64,000 nt of DNA, from positions 62,001 through 126,000 of the forward strand of contig NZ_WKKH01000005.1 in the NCBI RefSeq assembly GCF_009674725.1. Reading direction: 5' to 3'. Within the stretch, counting starts at the first letter, position 1, and each line of letters begins with the position of its first letter. Made by a program: the position numbers and the translations under genes. Below are positions 55,849 through 64,000 of this stretch, piece after piece. The notes under the pieces were generated by a model. It was not told the DNA's origin. It saw only the letters and a program-made list of their open reading frames with translations, and made no database searches. This DNA comes from Pedobacter petrophilus. GTDB lineage: Bacteria > Bacteroidota > Bacteroidia > Sphingobacteriales > Sphingobacteriaceae.

Positions 55849-57261
55849 TTAGCCATCTAATCTAATGCCTTTCATTTTATTGTAAAGTGTTTTCCGATCT
55901 ATTTTTAATATCTGTGCGGCTTTGGTTTTATTGAAATTCACTTTAATTAAAACACTTAAAATAGCATCATATTCTGCTTCCTGTGCTGCATTTTTTAAAC
56001 CGAGTGGCTTATCTGCAATATCAGCTTTCATTTGAACAAGCGGTTTATCAGGTTCGCAAACTTTAACGTAATTCAGTAGCTCTAAAGGTAAAACATCTAC
56101 CTGAATTTCATTGCTTTCTGTTAGCAGTGCTAATCTTCTTACTACGTTCCGTAATTCGCGTACGTTACCTGGCCAGCCGTAATTAAGAAAGCATTTTTTA
56201 ACTCCTTCAGAAAAACCCCTTATTTTTTTATTGAGTTCGGTGTTAGCAACTGCGAGAAATTTATTAGCAAAAATTAAAATGTCGTTCCCGCGTTCTTTCA
56301 ATGATGGCAAATGAATAGAGAACTCATTAAAGCGATGAAATAAATCTTCTCTGAAGGTGCCCTTATCTATATTTTCAGCAAGGTCTTCGTTGGTTGCCAC
56401 AATGATTCTTACATCAAGTTCAATTTCTTTAGTACTACCAATTCGCTTCACCTTCCGTTCCTGAACGGCTCTTAATAGCGTTGCCTGGATTTCATAAGAT
56501 AGATTACCCACCTCATCTAAAAATAGCGTCCCTCCGTTTGCCTGCTCAAAATGTCCTATTTTCGTAAATAACGCACCGGTAAATGCTCCTTTTTCATGCC
56601 CAAAAAACTCACTTGTGGCAAGTTCTTTGGTTAACGATCCACAGTCCATTGCCACAAAGGGTTTTTCCCTCCTTAAACTATTTGAATGAATAGTTTTGGC
56701 TACACATTCTTTACCTGTACCGCTTTTGCCCGTTAAGATGATGCTATAAGAGGTTGGTGCAATGAGTTGGATCTGCTTAAATAAGCTGGATGATGCCTCA
56801 CTTTCCCCATCGATATATTCATCATCATTAACATCATCAGGTTCATGCTCTTTGTTGGCGCTGCTATCTGTACTGTTTTTTGTTTCTTTTAAAGTTTTTT
56901 GAGCTGCCAATGCTTTTTTAATGGTATTTAAAATCTCATCAGGGTAAAGCGGTTTAGTGATGTAATCATATGCCCCAAGTTTAATCAACTCAACAGCAAG
57001 TTTAATATCAGAATATCCTGTAATAATGATTACGCTGGTAGAAGGATAGTTTTCTTTTACTTTTATTAAAATTTCACGCCCGTCTGTATCGTGAAGGCGA
57101 TAATCACAAAGAATTAGATCAAATGTTTCTCTAGAGAGAAATTCCAGTGCAGAAGCTCCGGAGATAGCATTGGTAACTTCAAAGCCATCTCTGGTGAGGA
57201 ATTTTGAAAGTAGCAATCCTATATTGACTTCATCATCTACTATTAAAATCTTCTTTTTCAT
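55849..57261 (-). CDS. NtrC-type sigma-54-dependent response regulator
   Basis: 470 residues. Receiver domain with D9/D10 and phosphoacceptor D53 in LCDYRLHD. The AAA+ domain (from about 150) contains Walker A TGKSGTGKE, the sigma-54-contacting GAFTGA loop and Walker B GGTLFLDEVG. A Fis-type HTH (NKTKAAQILKIDRKTLYNKMKG) ends the protein. It should activate sigma-54 promoters on phosphorylation. No histidine kinase lies next to it, so it is an orphan within this window. Confidence 0.95.
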   Translation of the reverse strand: MKKKILIVDDEVNIGLLLSKFLTRDGFEVTNAISGASALEFLSRETFDLILCDYRLHDTDGREILIKVKENYPSTSVIIITGYSDIKLAVELIKLGAYDYITKPLYPDEILNTIKKALAAQKTLKETKNSTDSSANKEHEPDDVNDDEYIDGESEASSSLFKQIQLIAPTSYSIILTGKSGTGKECVAKTIHSNSLRREKPFVAMDCGSLTKELATSEFFGHEKGAFTGALFTKIGHFEQANGGTLFLDEVGNLSYEIQATLLRAVQERKVKRIGSTKEIELDVRIIVATNEDLAENIDKGTFREDLFHRFNEFSIHLPSLKERGNDILIFANKFLAVANTELNKKIRGFSEGVKKCFLNYGWPGNVRELRNVVRRLALLTESNEIQVDVLPLELLNYVKVCEPDKPLVQMKADIADKPLGLKNAAQEAEYDAILSVLIKVNFNKTKAAQILKIDRKTLYNKMKGIRLDG

Positions 57262-57430
57262 GAGCGATACACGGTAGTTTGGCTAAAAGATCTCCATGTT
57301 GGCGAATAGAAACATTTTGGAGAGCGTGACACCATAGAATGGTATGGAGACACATTATCCGCTTAAACGTTTTTAACCGGGGAATATTTCCTCAATTAAT
57401 GTAAAAACGCAATTAATCAACTGCTTTTTT

Positions 57431-58210
57431 CTAATTCCCTTTAAAAAAAGCTTTGCGCTTATCAATAAATGCAGATACCCCTTCCTTAAAATCTTTTGTT
57501 TCGAAACACTTTCCAAACTCGGCTATTTCGATCTCAAAGCCGTTACCTTCATTAACGGATGCATTAATAGATTTTATTGCAGCTGCCACGGCTAGCGGAG
57601 CACGTTGTTTAATCAGGTTCAATATTTCTTCTGCTTTAACCATTAAATCTGCTTGCGCTACAGTATGATTCACTAAGCCAATTTTTAAGGCTTCACTTGC
57701 TGTAACCATTCCCGCTGTAGTGATTAATTCGATTGCTTTTCCTTTTCCAACGAGCTGGGTTAATCTTTGTGTGCCACCATAACCCGGAATTAAACCCAGC
57801 GTTACTTCAGGCAATCCTAATTTTGCAGTTTCTGATGCTACCCGCATGTGGCAGGCCATCGCCAGTTCCAAACCTCCGCCTAATGCAAAACCATTTATGG
57901 CGGCAATGAAGGGCTTGGTCGAATTTTCAATCGCATCAAAAACATTGATCTGTCCTTCTCTGGCTAAGCCCTCTCCTTGTTCCCCTGTATAATCAGCGAA
58001 CTCTTTGATGTCTGCACCAGCAACAAAAGCTTTTTCACCTGCCCCGGTGAGGATCACTCCCCTAACCTCTGCAGTTTTGTCCGCGTAGGCAATTACATCA
58101 GCAAGTTCGGTAAGTGTGGCTTTATTTAAAGCGTTTAATGCTTTTTCACGGTTTATGGTAACGTAAAGTATATTTTCTTTTATTTCTGAAATTAAATTCT
58201 GATATGCCAT
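57431..58210 (-). CDS. Enoyl-CoA hydratase/isomerase
   Basis: 259 residues of the crotonase fold. Oxyanion-hole motifs include AFVAGADIKEF and INGFALGGGLELAMACHMR, with the catalytic-Glu region LGLPEVTLGLIPGYGGTQRL intact. Both conserved Glu positions (E114-like and E134-like) are present, so it is probably active in fatty-acid or branched-chain breakdown. Three bases separate it from the stop of the B12-binding protein gene upstream. Confidence 0.93.
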   Translation of the reverse strand: MAYQNLISEIKENILYVTINREKALNALNKATLTELADVIAYADKTAEVRGVILTGAGEKAFVAGADIKEFADYTGEQGEGLAREGQINVFDAIENSTKPFIAAINGFALGGGLELAMACHMRVASETAKLGLPEVTLGLIPGYGGTQRLTQLVGKGKAIELITTAGMVTASEALKIGLVNHTVAQADLMVKAEEILNLIKQRAPLAVAAAIKSINASVNEGNGFEIEIAEFGKCFETKDFKEGVSAFIDKRKAFFKGN

Positions 58211-58213
58211 AGT

Positions 58214-58633
58214 TTAAAAATTTCTGTTTTCTATAACCCAATTTTGAATATATTCTACAATACTTGCCATGGTAGTTCCCGGAGGGAATAGTTCTCCAAC
58301 ACCCATTTCAGCAAGCTTTTTACGGTCTGCTTCAGGTATAATTCCTCCTCCGGTTAACAACACGTCATCTAACTGCTTTTCTTTCATGAAATTGATAATC
58401 TTAGGAAAAACAGTCATGTGTGCGCCAGAGAGAATAGATATTCCGATGGCATCTACATCTTCCTGCAATGCCGTATTCACTACCATTTCCGGGGTTTGGC
58501 GCAAGCCTGTATAAATCACTTCCATGCCAGCATCCCTTAGCGAAGTCGCAATTACCTTGGCACCTCTATCATGGCCATCCAAGCCTACCTTAGCAACCAA
58601 AACACGTATTGGCCTGTTTAATACTTTGCTCAT
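58214..58633 (-). CDS. Stand-alone cobalamin-binding (methylmalonyl-CoA mutase C-terminal) protein
   Basis: 139 residues. The B12 motif DGHDRG (DxHxxG, positions 19-24) is followed by SGAH and GGGIIPE, as in the C-terminal domain of methylmalonyl-CoA mutase. No catalytic barrel is fused or adjacent. Stand-alone forms serve as the small subunit of two-part acyl-CoA mutases. Co-transcribed with the enoyl-CoA hydratase. Confidence 0.92.
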   Translation of the reverse strand: MSKVLNRPIRVLVAKVGLDGHDRGAKVIATSLRDAGMEVIYTGLRQTPEMVVNTALQEDVDAIGISILSGAHMTVFPKIINFMKEKQLDDVLLTGGGIIPEADRKKLAEMGVGELFPPGTTMASIVEYIQNWVIENRNF

Positions 58634-58670
58634 AGTGAATATTAAGTTGATGTAAATGTATCGATTTTGG

Positions 58671-58856
58671 GGAGATAAGGAAATAGCTAGTGTGGAAATA
58701 TAAAGGGAGAAATGGGAAATAGATAAAAGGCACAGGTGCCAGAATAGGTCTCTCCTTATTTTATATTTCCTATTACCGGTTTTCTATTTCCTTTTTTTTT
58801 CATTATCCATTTTCTATTCCCTTTTTCCGCTCATCTATTTACTATTCCTTACCTTA
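58671..58856. repeat. Purine-rich arm followed by pyrimidine-rich arm
   Basis: 58671-58738 is rich in GGAAATA and GGGAGAAA-type words; 58750-58855 is rich in TTTCTATTCC and TATTTCC words that complement them. Repeats are imperfect. The arrangement could fold as a long imperfect hairpin or form a triplex. It lies between the divergent B12-protein and glnS genes. Confidence 0.45.
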
Positions 58857-58872
58857 TTATGCTCAATCTTTT

Positions 58873-58880
58873 TAACTTTG
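58873..58880 (+). promoter_or_regulatory. -7 box upstream of glnS
   Basis: TAACTTTG matches TAnnTTTG and ends 22 bases before the glnS ATG. The -33 element is weak. Confidence 0.45.
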
Positions 58881-58902
58881 CATTCCTAATTTACAGGTTT
58901 TT

Positions 58903-60558
58903 ATGAGTGAAGAAAAGTCATTGAACTTTATTGAAGAAATTATTGAGAACGACCTAAATAATGGTAAGTACGAAACTTTAGTTACGCGTTTTCCGCCAGA
59001 GCCTAACGGTTATTTACACATTGGGCATGCGAAGGCGATATGTTTAAACTTCGGATTAACACAAAAATACGGCGGTTATACCAACTTGCGTTTTGATGAT
59101 ACCAACCCGGTTACCGAAAAAACCGAATATGTAAATAGTCAACAGGAAGATATTAAATGGCTGGGCTTTAACTGGAAGAATGAATTATATGCATCAGATT
59201 ATTTTGATGAATTATATTCTTTTGCTATTAAACTCATTGAGAAGGGTTTAGCATATGTTGATGAAAGTTCTGCTGATGAAATTGCCGCTTTAAAAGGCAC
59301 GCCAACAGAACCTGGTCAGGATAGCCAGTACCGGAATCGCAGCATTGAAGAGAATTTAGACATTTTTACCAGAATGAAAAATGGTGAATTTGCTGATGGC
59401 GCCTATATTTTACGGGCGAAAATCGATATGGCGAGTCCGAATATGTTGATGCGAGACCCAATTATTTACCGCATTAAACATGCAGAACATCACCGTACAG
59501 GCAACAAATGGTGCATTTATCCTATGTATGATTTTGCACATGGACAGAGCGATAGTATCGAAAACATCACGCATTCTATTTGTACTTTAGAATACGTTTC
59601 ACACCGTGAATTATACGATTGGTTTATCGAAAAATTAGAGATTTTTCCATCTAAACAGTATGAGTTTGCGCGTTTAAACCTTACTTCGACAGTAATGAGT
59701 AAGCGTAAACTGTTGCAGTTGGTAAATGAAAATTTAGTTAACGGCTGGGATGATCCCCGGATGCCAACCATATCTGGTTTACGCAGGAGAGGCTTTACAC
59801 CTAAAAGTGTTCGTGAATTTTGCGACCGTATCGGGATTGCAAAACGCGAAAACCTGATTGAATTGAGTTTACTGGAGTTTTGTATCCGTGAAGATTTAAA
59901 TAAATCTGCTAACCGTGTGATGGCGGTTTTAGATCCGATAAAATTGGTAATTACCAATTATGAAAAAGGAACAGAAAATTTGATCGGCGAAAACAATCCT
60001 GAAGCTGAAGATGGTGGTGGCACCCGTATAATCCCTTTCAGCAATGAACTGTGGATTGAGCGTGAAGATTTTATGGAAGTACCTGCAAAGAAATGGTTCC
60101 GTTTGGCACCAGGTACAATGGTTCGTTTAAAATTCGCCTACATTGTAAAGTGCGAAGATTTTGTGAAAGATGAAAATGGAAATGTAACAGAGATTCACTG
60201 TACTTACATTCCGGAATCAAAAAGCGGGAATGATACCAGTGGCATTAATGTGAAAGGAACGATTCACTGGGTGAGTGCACAGCATGCTAAAACCGCAGAA
60301 ATTAGGTTATACGATCGCTTATTCACGTCAGAAACACCAGATGCCGAAGAAGGAGATTTCAAAGATTATTTAAATCCGGAAAGCTTAACCGTTCTTCCAA
60401 GCGTTTATATTGAACCAGCTTTAGCTGACGCAGATTTAGACGGCCGTTATCAGTTCATTAGAAAAGGTTATTTCTGTTTAGATAGAGATTCGACAGCAGA
60501 TAAATTGGTTTTCAACCGGACGGTTACCTTAAAAGATACTTTTAAGAAGGCAAAATAG
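58903..60558 (+). CDS. glnS: Glutaminyl-tRNA synthetase
   Basis: 551 residues, class I. HIGH motif is HIGHAKAI in [17 protein letters not shown], and the KMSKS-type motif is [22 protein letters not shown] is typical of GlnRS. The C-terminal anticodon-binding beta-barrels are complete. Charges tRNA-Gln directly, so the organism has a direct route. Followed by a terminator. Confidence 0.96.
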   Translation: MSEEKSLNFIEEIIENDLNNGKYETLVTRFPPEPNGYLHIGHAKAICLNFGLTQKYGGYTNLRFDDTNPVTEKTEYVNSQQEDIKWLGFNWKNELYASDYFDELYSFAIKLIEKGLAYVDESSADEIAALKGTPTEPGQDSQYRNRSIEENLDIFTRMKNGEFADGAYILRAKIDMASPNMLMRDPIIYRIKHAEHHRTGNKWCIYPMYDFAHGQSDSIENITHSICTLEYVSHRELYDWFIEKLEIFPSKQYEFARLNLTSTVMSKRKLLQLVNENLVNGWDDPRMPTISGLRRRGFTPKSVREFCDRIGIAKRENLIELSLLEFCIREDLNKSANRVMAVLDPIKLVITNYEKGTENLIGENNPEAEDGGGTRIIPFSNELWIEREDFMEVPAKKWFRLAPGTMVRLKFAYIVKCEDFVKDENGNVTEIHCTYIPESKSGNDTSGINVKGTIHWVSAQHAKTAEIRLYDRLFTSETPDAEEGDFKDYLNPESLTVLPSVYIEPALADADLDGRYQFIRKGYFCLDRDSTADKLVFNRTVTLKDTFKKAK

Positions 60559-60570
60559 ATTTTTCTTAAT

Positions 60571-60610
60571 AAAAAAACACGGATAAATTAATCTTATCCG
60601 TGTTTTTTTA
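60571..60610 (+). terminator. Intrinsic terminator after glnS
   Basis: Stem ACACGGATAA / TTATCCGTGT with a seven-base loop, flanked by A and T runs. Confidence 0.9.
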
Positions 60611-60685
60611 TGACATTTTTCAGAAAAAGCATTGAGCTAAAAATGGCGTTTAATACATACAACATTATCATTACAAAAATTTAGT

Positions 60686-60693
60686 TAAATTTG
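60686..60693 (+). promoter_or_regulatory. -7 box directly before mntA
   Basis: TAAATTTG matches TAnnTTTG and ends five bases before the ATG at 60699, suggesting a leaderless transcript. No clear -33 element. Confidence 0.5.
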
Positions 60694-60698
60694 AATTA

Positions 60699-60998
60699 AT
60701 GAAAGTGATTGAAAATCATATTGATAGCATAAAAGAACTTTGTAATACCCATCATGTAGATAAAATGTATCTTTTTGGTTCGGCCCTGAATTCGGATTTT
60801 AATGACAAAAGCGATATAGACTTTCTGGTGAGATTTAAGGATATAGAGCTTTCAGGATATTTTGATAACTACTTTAATTTCAAAGAGAACTTACGAAGCC
60901 TTTTTAAACGTAACGTAGACCTGATTGAAGAACAAACATTAAAAAATCCAATATTAATTAAGTCCATAGACCGCAATAAGGAACTTGTTTATGGATGA
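60699..60998 (+). CDS. mntA: MntA-type nucleotidyltransferase antitoxin
   Basis: 99 residues. The minimal nucleotidyltransferase motif GS-X10-DxD is exact: G27-S28 then D39-I40-D41, with a third acidic residue at D74 (NVDLIEE). In characterised MntA/HepT pairs this enzyme adds AMP units to a tyrosine of the HepT toxin and silences it. It overlaps the HepT start by eight bases. All catalytic residues are present, so it looks functional. Confidence 0.9.
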   Translation: MKVIENHIDSIKELCNTHHVDKMYLFGSALNSDFNDKSDIDFLVRFKDIELSGYFDNYFNFKENLRSLFKRNVDLIEEQTLKNPILIKSIDRNKELVYG

Positions 60999-61350
60999 GA
61001 GAATTATTAAGTGGCTTTTTGATATTAAAATTGCGATAACAGAAATTGAAGGATACTTTCTTGAATACCCGAAAGACTTTTTCAAATACCGTAAAAATGT
61101 AATGTTAAAACGCGCTGTTGAGCGAGATCTTGAAATAATTGGAGAAGCAATGAATCGAATTTTAACAAGAGATGTTGAGTTTTAAATCAAAATTACTGAT
61201 GCAAAATTAATCGTAGGTCTTAGAAATCAAGTTATTCATGCCTATGATAATATATCTGATGAAAGTATTTGGTCTATATTAATCAACCACCTTCCAAAAC
61301 TTAAATTAGAAATAGATAATCTTCTAGAAAACAACCTGCCTTATAGCTGA
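60991..61350 (+). pseudogene. hepT: HepT-family toxin interrupted by one in-frame TAA
   Basis: From ATG 60991 the frame encodes 64 residues of a HEPN-family (DUF86) protein (MDERIIKWLFDIKIAITEI at the start). It meets TAA at 61183-61185, then continues in the same frame for 54 more codons to TGA at 61350. The part after the stop contains the family's catalytic motif R-x4-H-x-Y (RNQVIHAY), so truncation removes the RNase active site. Simple nonsense mutation is the likeliest cause; a sequencing error or stop-codon readthrough remain possible. The gene overlaps mntA by eight bases, as normal for the pair. Confidence 0.85.
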
Positions 61351-61469
61351 CTTGTAATTGTACAACCTAAAATAAGGGAGCGAAAGAACAATTATTTAAT
61401 CATTGCGAATTAGACCCGATAAATATCATAATAACAGATAATTAACTTCGAGCTTCATTCAAAATCAAT

Positions 61470-62306
61470 TTAATACTTAGTATAAACATTATACAACACC
61501 AACAAATCTACCGGTGTTAGTTTCGGTGTAATATCACTTTGTATAAAATGGCGTTTAAAACCAATAATAGCAGCATTCAAATCGCTGGTATCATAACCCA
61601 TTAATTTTAATGCATTTGGCCCGTCGAAATTTACAGGTGGGTTTTGAAGCACATCATCATACCAATAACCAAAGCCCTTTAAGGCCAGTTTTTTCCATGG
61701 AAACTTATTAGGATCGGGCTTGCGTTTTGGAGCAATATCAGAATGACCGATAAAATTTGCCGTTGGGATGTTATAGGTTTTCTTTAAAGTCTCCAATAAT
61801 TTAACCAGGCTATTTATCTGTGCATCCGGCCATGGATCTGTTGTTCCGTTATTATCTAACTCTATCCCAATTGATGAAGAGTTCAAATCTGTATCTTTTC
61901 CCCATTTACCTACACCGGCGTGGTTAGATCGTAAATAATCATTTACCATGTGCACTACTTTTCCATCCCTGCTAATTACATAATGCGCACTCGTAGCTGC
62001 TTTGGTAGAGTGAAATGTTTTAATGGTTTGTGCTAAACTATCTTGCGCGGTATGGTGAAGGATCACAAAATTAGGTTTTCGGATTCCAAAATTTACAGAA
62101 CCAACCCAGGTTTGATTTGTTGGATTAGCTAAATCATACAACTGGCCTGCAGGTGGCGCAGCAGAAATGATGGCTGCAAAATCTTTTGTCTTTTGCTTAT
62201 AAATTTTTTCTGTTGCAGCATATTTATTCGTGCTGCATGCAGAAATAAGTAAGGCCAATGTTAAAATAGAAGCGCCGCGGAAAGAATGAAATTTTACTGG
62301 AAACAT
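61470..62306 (-). CDS. N-acetylmuramoyl-L-alanine amidase (AmpD-like), lipoprotein
   Basis: 278 residues. A lipoprotein signal ends SAC (C24). The amidase_2 domain (about 70-205) shows zinc ligands H84 (VILHHTAQD), H188 (FIGHSDIAPKRKPDP) and D198, plus K196 at the catalytic position, matching AmpD spacing. It cleaves the MurNAc to L-Ala bond of peptidoglycan fragments. The C-terminal part (about 210-278) has FGYWYDDVLQNPP and may assist substrate binding. Monocistronic, divergent from the M49 gene. Confidence 0.93.
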   Translation of the reverse strand: MFPVKFHSFRGASILTLALLISACSTNKYAATEKIYKQKTKDFAAIISAAPPAGQLYDLANPTNQTWVGSVNFGIRKPNFVILHHTAQDSLAQTIKTFHSTKAATSAHYVISRDGKVVHMVNDYLRSNHAGVGKWGKDTDLNSSSIGIELDNNGTTDPWPDAQINSLVKLLETLKKTYNIPTANFIGHSDIAPKRKPDPNKFPWKKLALKGFGYWYDDVLQNPPVNFDGPNALKLMGYDTSDLNAAIIGFKRHFIQSDITPKLTPVDLLVLYNVYTKY

Positions 62307-62420
62307 GGTAATATTTTAATAGAATATGAAGTTACAAAGTTATACTAAACTTCATCCAATACATCAAACTTTATACAAAGCTTTCAAATTTTAGTAATTT
62401 AGCAACGATATTTTGTAATA

Positions 62421-64000
62421 ATGAAGAAACTATACAAACCCATACTCTTTCTCTCTGCAATAGCCTGCTCTGCCAGTTTATTTTCTGCTTGTACCAATAC
62501 AGGCAAACCTACTGAAGAAAAAACAACGGTGGTACAAAAAGATAGCTTAACGGATTATGTTGCCAACAGACTCCCTGTATATGAGAGGGTAAAACTGACC
62601 ACCAACCTTAACCAACTGAGCGTTAACGACCGGAAGATTTTACCCCTTCTGATCCAGGCCGCTGAGATTATGGACGAACTTTACTGGAAACAAGCTTATC
62701 CGCAACGCGATAGTCTGATGGCTACAATTAAGGATGAAAAAACCCGTGAATTCGTAAACATTAATTATGGTCCCTGGGATAGACTCAATAATGAGAAGCC
62801 TTTCGTTGCAGGTGTGGGAAATAAACCGGAGGGGGCATCCTTTTATCCAATAGGCGTTAAGAAAGAAGAAATTGAAAAGGCAGATTTAGCTGATAAATAC
62901 GGTGCTTATTCGGTAATAAAAAAGGATAGTACCGGAAAATTTATCACCGTGCCATACCATGTGTTATTTGCATCTGAGTTACAAAGGGCAAGTTCTCTAT
63001 TGAAACAAGCAGCACTAATTGCTGAAGATGCCGGCTTAAAAAAATATTTAAACCTGCGCGCAGATGCCCTGGTAACAGATAAGTTTACGGCGAGTGATTA
63101 TGCCTGGCTGGATATGAAAACAAACGGACTGGATATCATTATTGGTCCGATTGAAAATTATGAGGATAAACTTTTCAATGCCCGGACCAGCTACGAAGCT
63201 TATGTTTTAATTAAAGACAAGGAATGGAGTAAACGCCTGGAGAAATACGTAAAGCTTTTACCAGAGTTGCAAAAGAACCTTCCTGTGCCGGCAAAGTATA
63301 AAAAAGAAACGCCTGGCACAGATTCTGAACTTAATGCTTACGACGTAGTTTATTATGCCGGCGATTGCAATGCAGGATCTAAAACCATTGCTGTTAACTT
63401 ACCCAATGATGAAAAAATTCAGCAGGAAAAAGGAACCCGCCGCTCGCAGCTAAAAAACGCAATGCAAGCAAAATTTGATAAAATTCTGCTGCCAATATCT
63501 AAAGAATTAATTGATGCAGACCAACAGAAATATATAAAGTTCGATGCTTTTTTTGCCAATGTGATGTTTCACGAAGTTGCCCATGGTTTAGGCATCAAAA
63601 AAACAATTACCGGAAAAGGCTTTGTTCGCGAAGCTTTAAAAGAACAATATAGCTGGCTGGAAGAAGGCAAAGCCGATATTTTAGGTCTGTACATGGTTAC
63701 CGGTTTACTAAAGAAAGGTGAACTTCAGGGCGATATTAAAGATTACTACACTACCTTCATGGCAGGTATTCTGCGTTCTGTTCGCTTTGGTGTTTCAGAA
63801 GCTCATGGCAAAGCAAACATGCAATGCTTTAACTACTTTGCAGAAAAGGGTGCTTTCGAGCGTACATCCAAAGGAACATATAAAGTTAATTTCGAGAAGT
63901 TTGGCTCCGCTATGAATGAATTAAGTGCATTCATTATTACTTTACAAGGAAACGGTGATAAGGCTGCTGTAGAGAAAACACAAAAAGAGAAAGCAGTTAT
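62421..64000 (+). CDS. M49 family (dipeptidyl-peptidase III-like) zinc peptidase, partial at window end
   Basis: Starts at ATG 62421 and runs off the window after 526 complete codons. A lipoprotein-like signal ends FSAC (C23). The zinc motif is a pentapeptide HEVAH (residues 384-388), with the second motif EEGKAD near 414. Classical DPP III has HELLGH; a shorter HExxH form is known in some bacterial M49 enzymes. Earlier stretches YGPWDRLNNEKPFVAGVG and FYPIGV are also typical of the group. It should remove dipeptides from peptide N-termini. Confidence 0.85.
   Translation, partial: MKKLYKPILFLSAIACSASLFSACTNTGKPTEEKTTVVQKDSLTDYVANRLPVYERVKLTTNLNQLSVNDRKILPLLIQAAEIMDELYWKQAYPQRDSLMATIKDEKTREFVNINYGPWDRLNNEKPFVAGVGNKPEGASFYPIGVKKEEIEKADLADKYGAYSVIKKDSTGKFITVPYHVLFASELQRASSLLKQAALIAEDAGLKKYLNLRADALVTDKFTASDYAWLDMKTNGLDIIIGPIENYEDKLFNARTSYEAYVLIKDKEWSKRLEKYVKLLPELQKNLPVPAKYKKETPGTDSELNAYDVVYYAGDCNAGSKTIAVNLPNDEKIQQEKGTRRSQLKNAMQAKFDKILLPISKELIDADQQKYIKFDAFFANVMFHEVAHGLGIKKTITGKGFVREALKEQYSWLEEGKADILGLYMVTGLLKKGELQGDIKDYYTTFMAGILRSVRFGVSEAHGKANMQCFNYFAEKGAFERTSKGTYKVNFEKFGSAMNELSAFIITLQGNGDKAAVEKTQKEKAV

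Noticed and set aside
1..64000. tRNA, rRNA or CRISPR loci
   Set aside because: I scanned the intergenic regions and saw no cloverleaf with a T-loop GTTCGA-type core, no rRNA-like stretch, and no regularly spaced direct repeats.

Overview
The window looks like a chromosomal segment of a Bacteroidota bacterium, most likely Sphingobacteriaceae (Pedobacter-like). The DNA is AT-rich. Start codons are preceded by A-rich leaders rather than Shine-Dalgarno sequences. Several genes carry the Bacteroidota -7 promoter box TAnnTTTG. Many exported proteins have lipoprotein or Sec signals, and the families are typical of this group (DUF885 and M13 lipoprotein peptidases, DUF5687 ABC permease, S1/P1 nuclease, LytS/LytTR pair, three aminoacyl-tRNA synthetases). 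I saw no rRNA, tRNA, CRISPR array, prophage or intact insertion sequence.

Layout. 0-9.4 kb: small secreted basic protein, UPF0173 hydrolase, YbaB/EbfC nucleoid protein, a duplicated membrane protein, serine hydrolase and cupin, DUF885 peptidase, then pyruvate dehydrogenase E1-alpha and E2. 9.4-18.9 kb: NlpC/P60 hydrolase, CapA-like protein, small membrane proteins, M13 peptidase, SPFH protein, C-terminal processing protease, TPR protein. 18.9-23.7 kb: a cyanophycin locus with iaaA-like and cphB on the minus strand, divergent from cphA. 23.7-30.7 kb: DUF2383 protein, ThuA protein, low-molecular-weight phosphatase, S1/P1 nuclease, small lipoproteins, fumarase.

31.3-45.5 kb: LytS-type kinase with LytTR regulator, hisS, methyltransferase, MHS-family transporter, RarA, a DUF5687 permease with its ATPase, OmpA-like lipoprotein, a second MHS transporter with a small membrane partner, bestrophin. 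45.7-51.4 kb: TerC, TlpA-like protein, an ECF sigma / anti-sigma-like / DUF4097-type surface protein cluster, and a small Crp/Fnr locus. 51.6-64 kb: aspS, a minus-strand envelope-stress-like trio (YtxH, holin-like, unknown) beside an AI-2E permease, an orphan NtrC-type regulator, enoyl-CoA hydratase with a stand-alone B12-binding protein, glnS, an MntA/HepT toxin-antitoxin pair whose toxin frame carries an in-frame stop, an AmpD-like amidase, and an M49 peptidase cut by the window end.

Most of the segment is ordinary housekeeping and envelope biology. The most notable items are: the HepT frame broken by one TAA beside an intact MntA; a 151-bp IS-derived MITE with 16-bp terminal inverted repeats and a TTA duplication; several intergenic repeats; the self-contained cyanophycin synthesis and breakdown locus; and promoter boxes lying 4-5 bases from start codons, which suggest leaderless mRNAs. 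I did not find a system that I can confidently call new.
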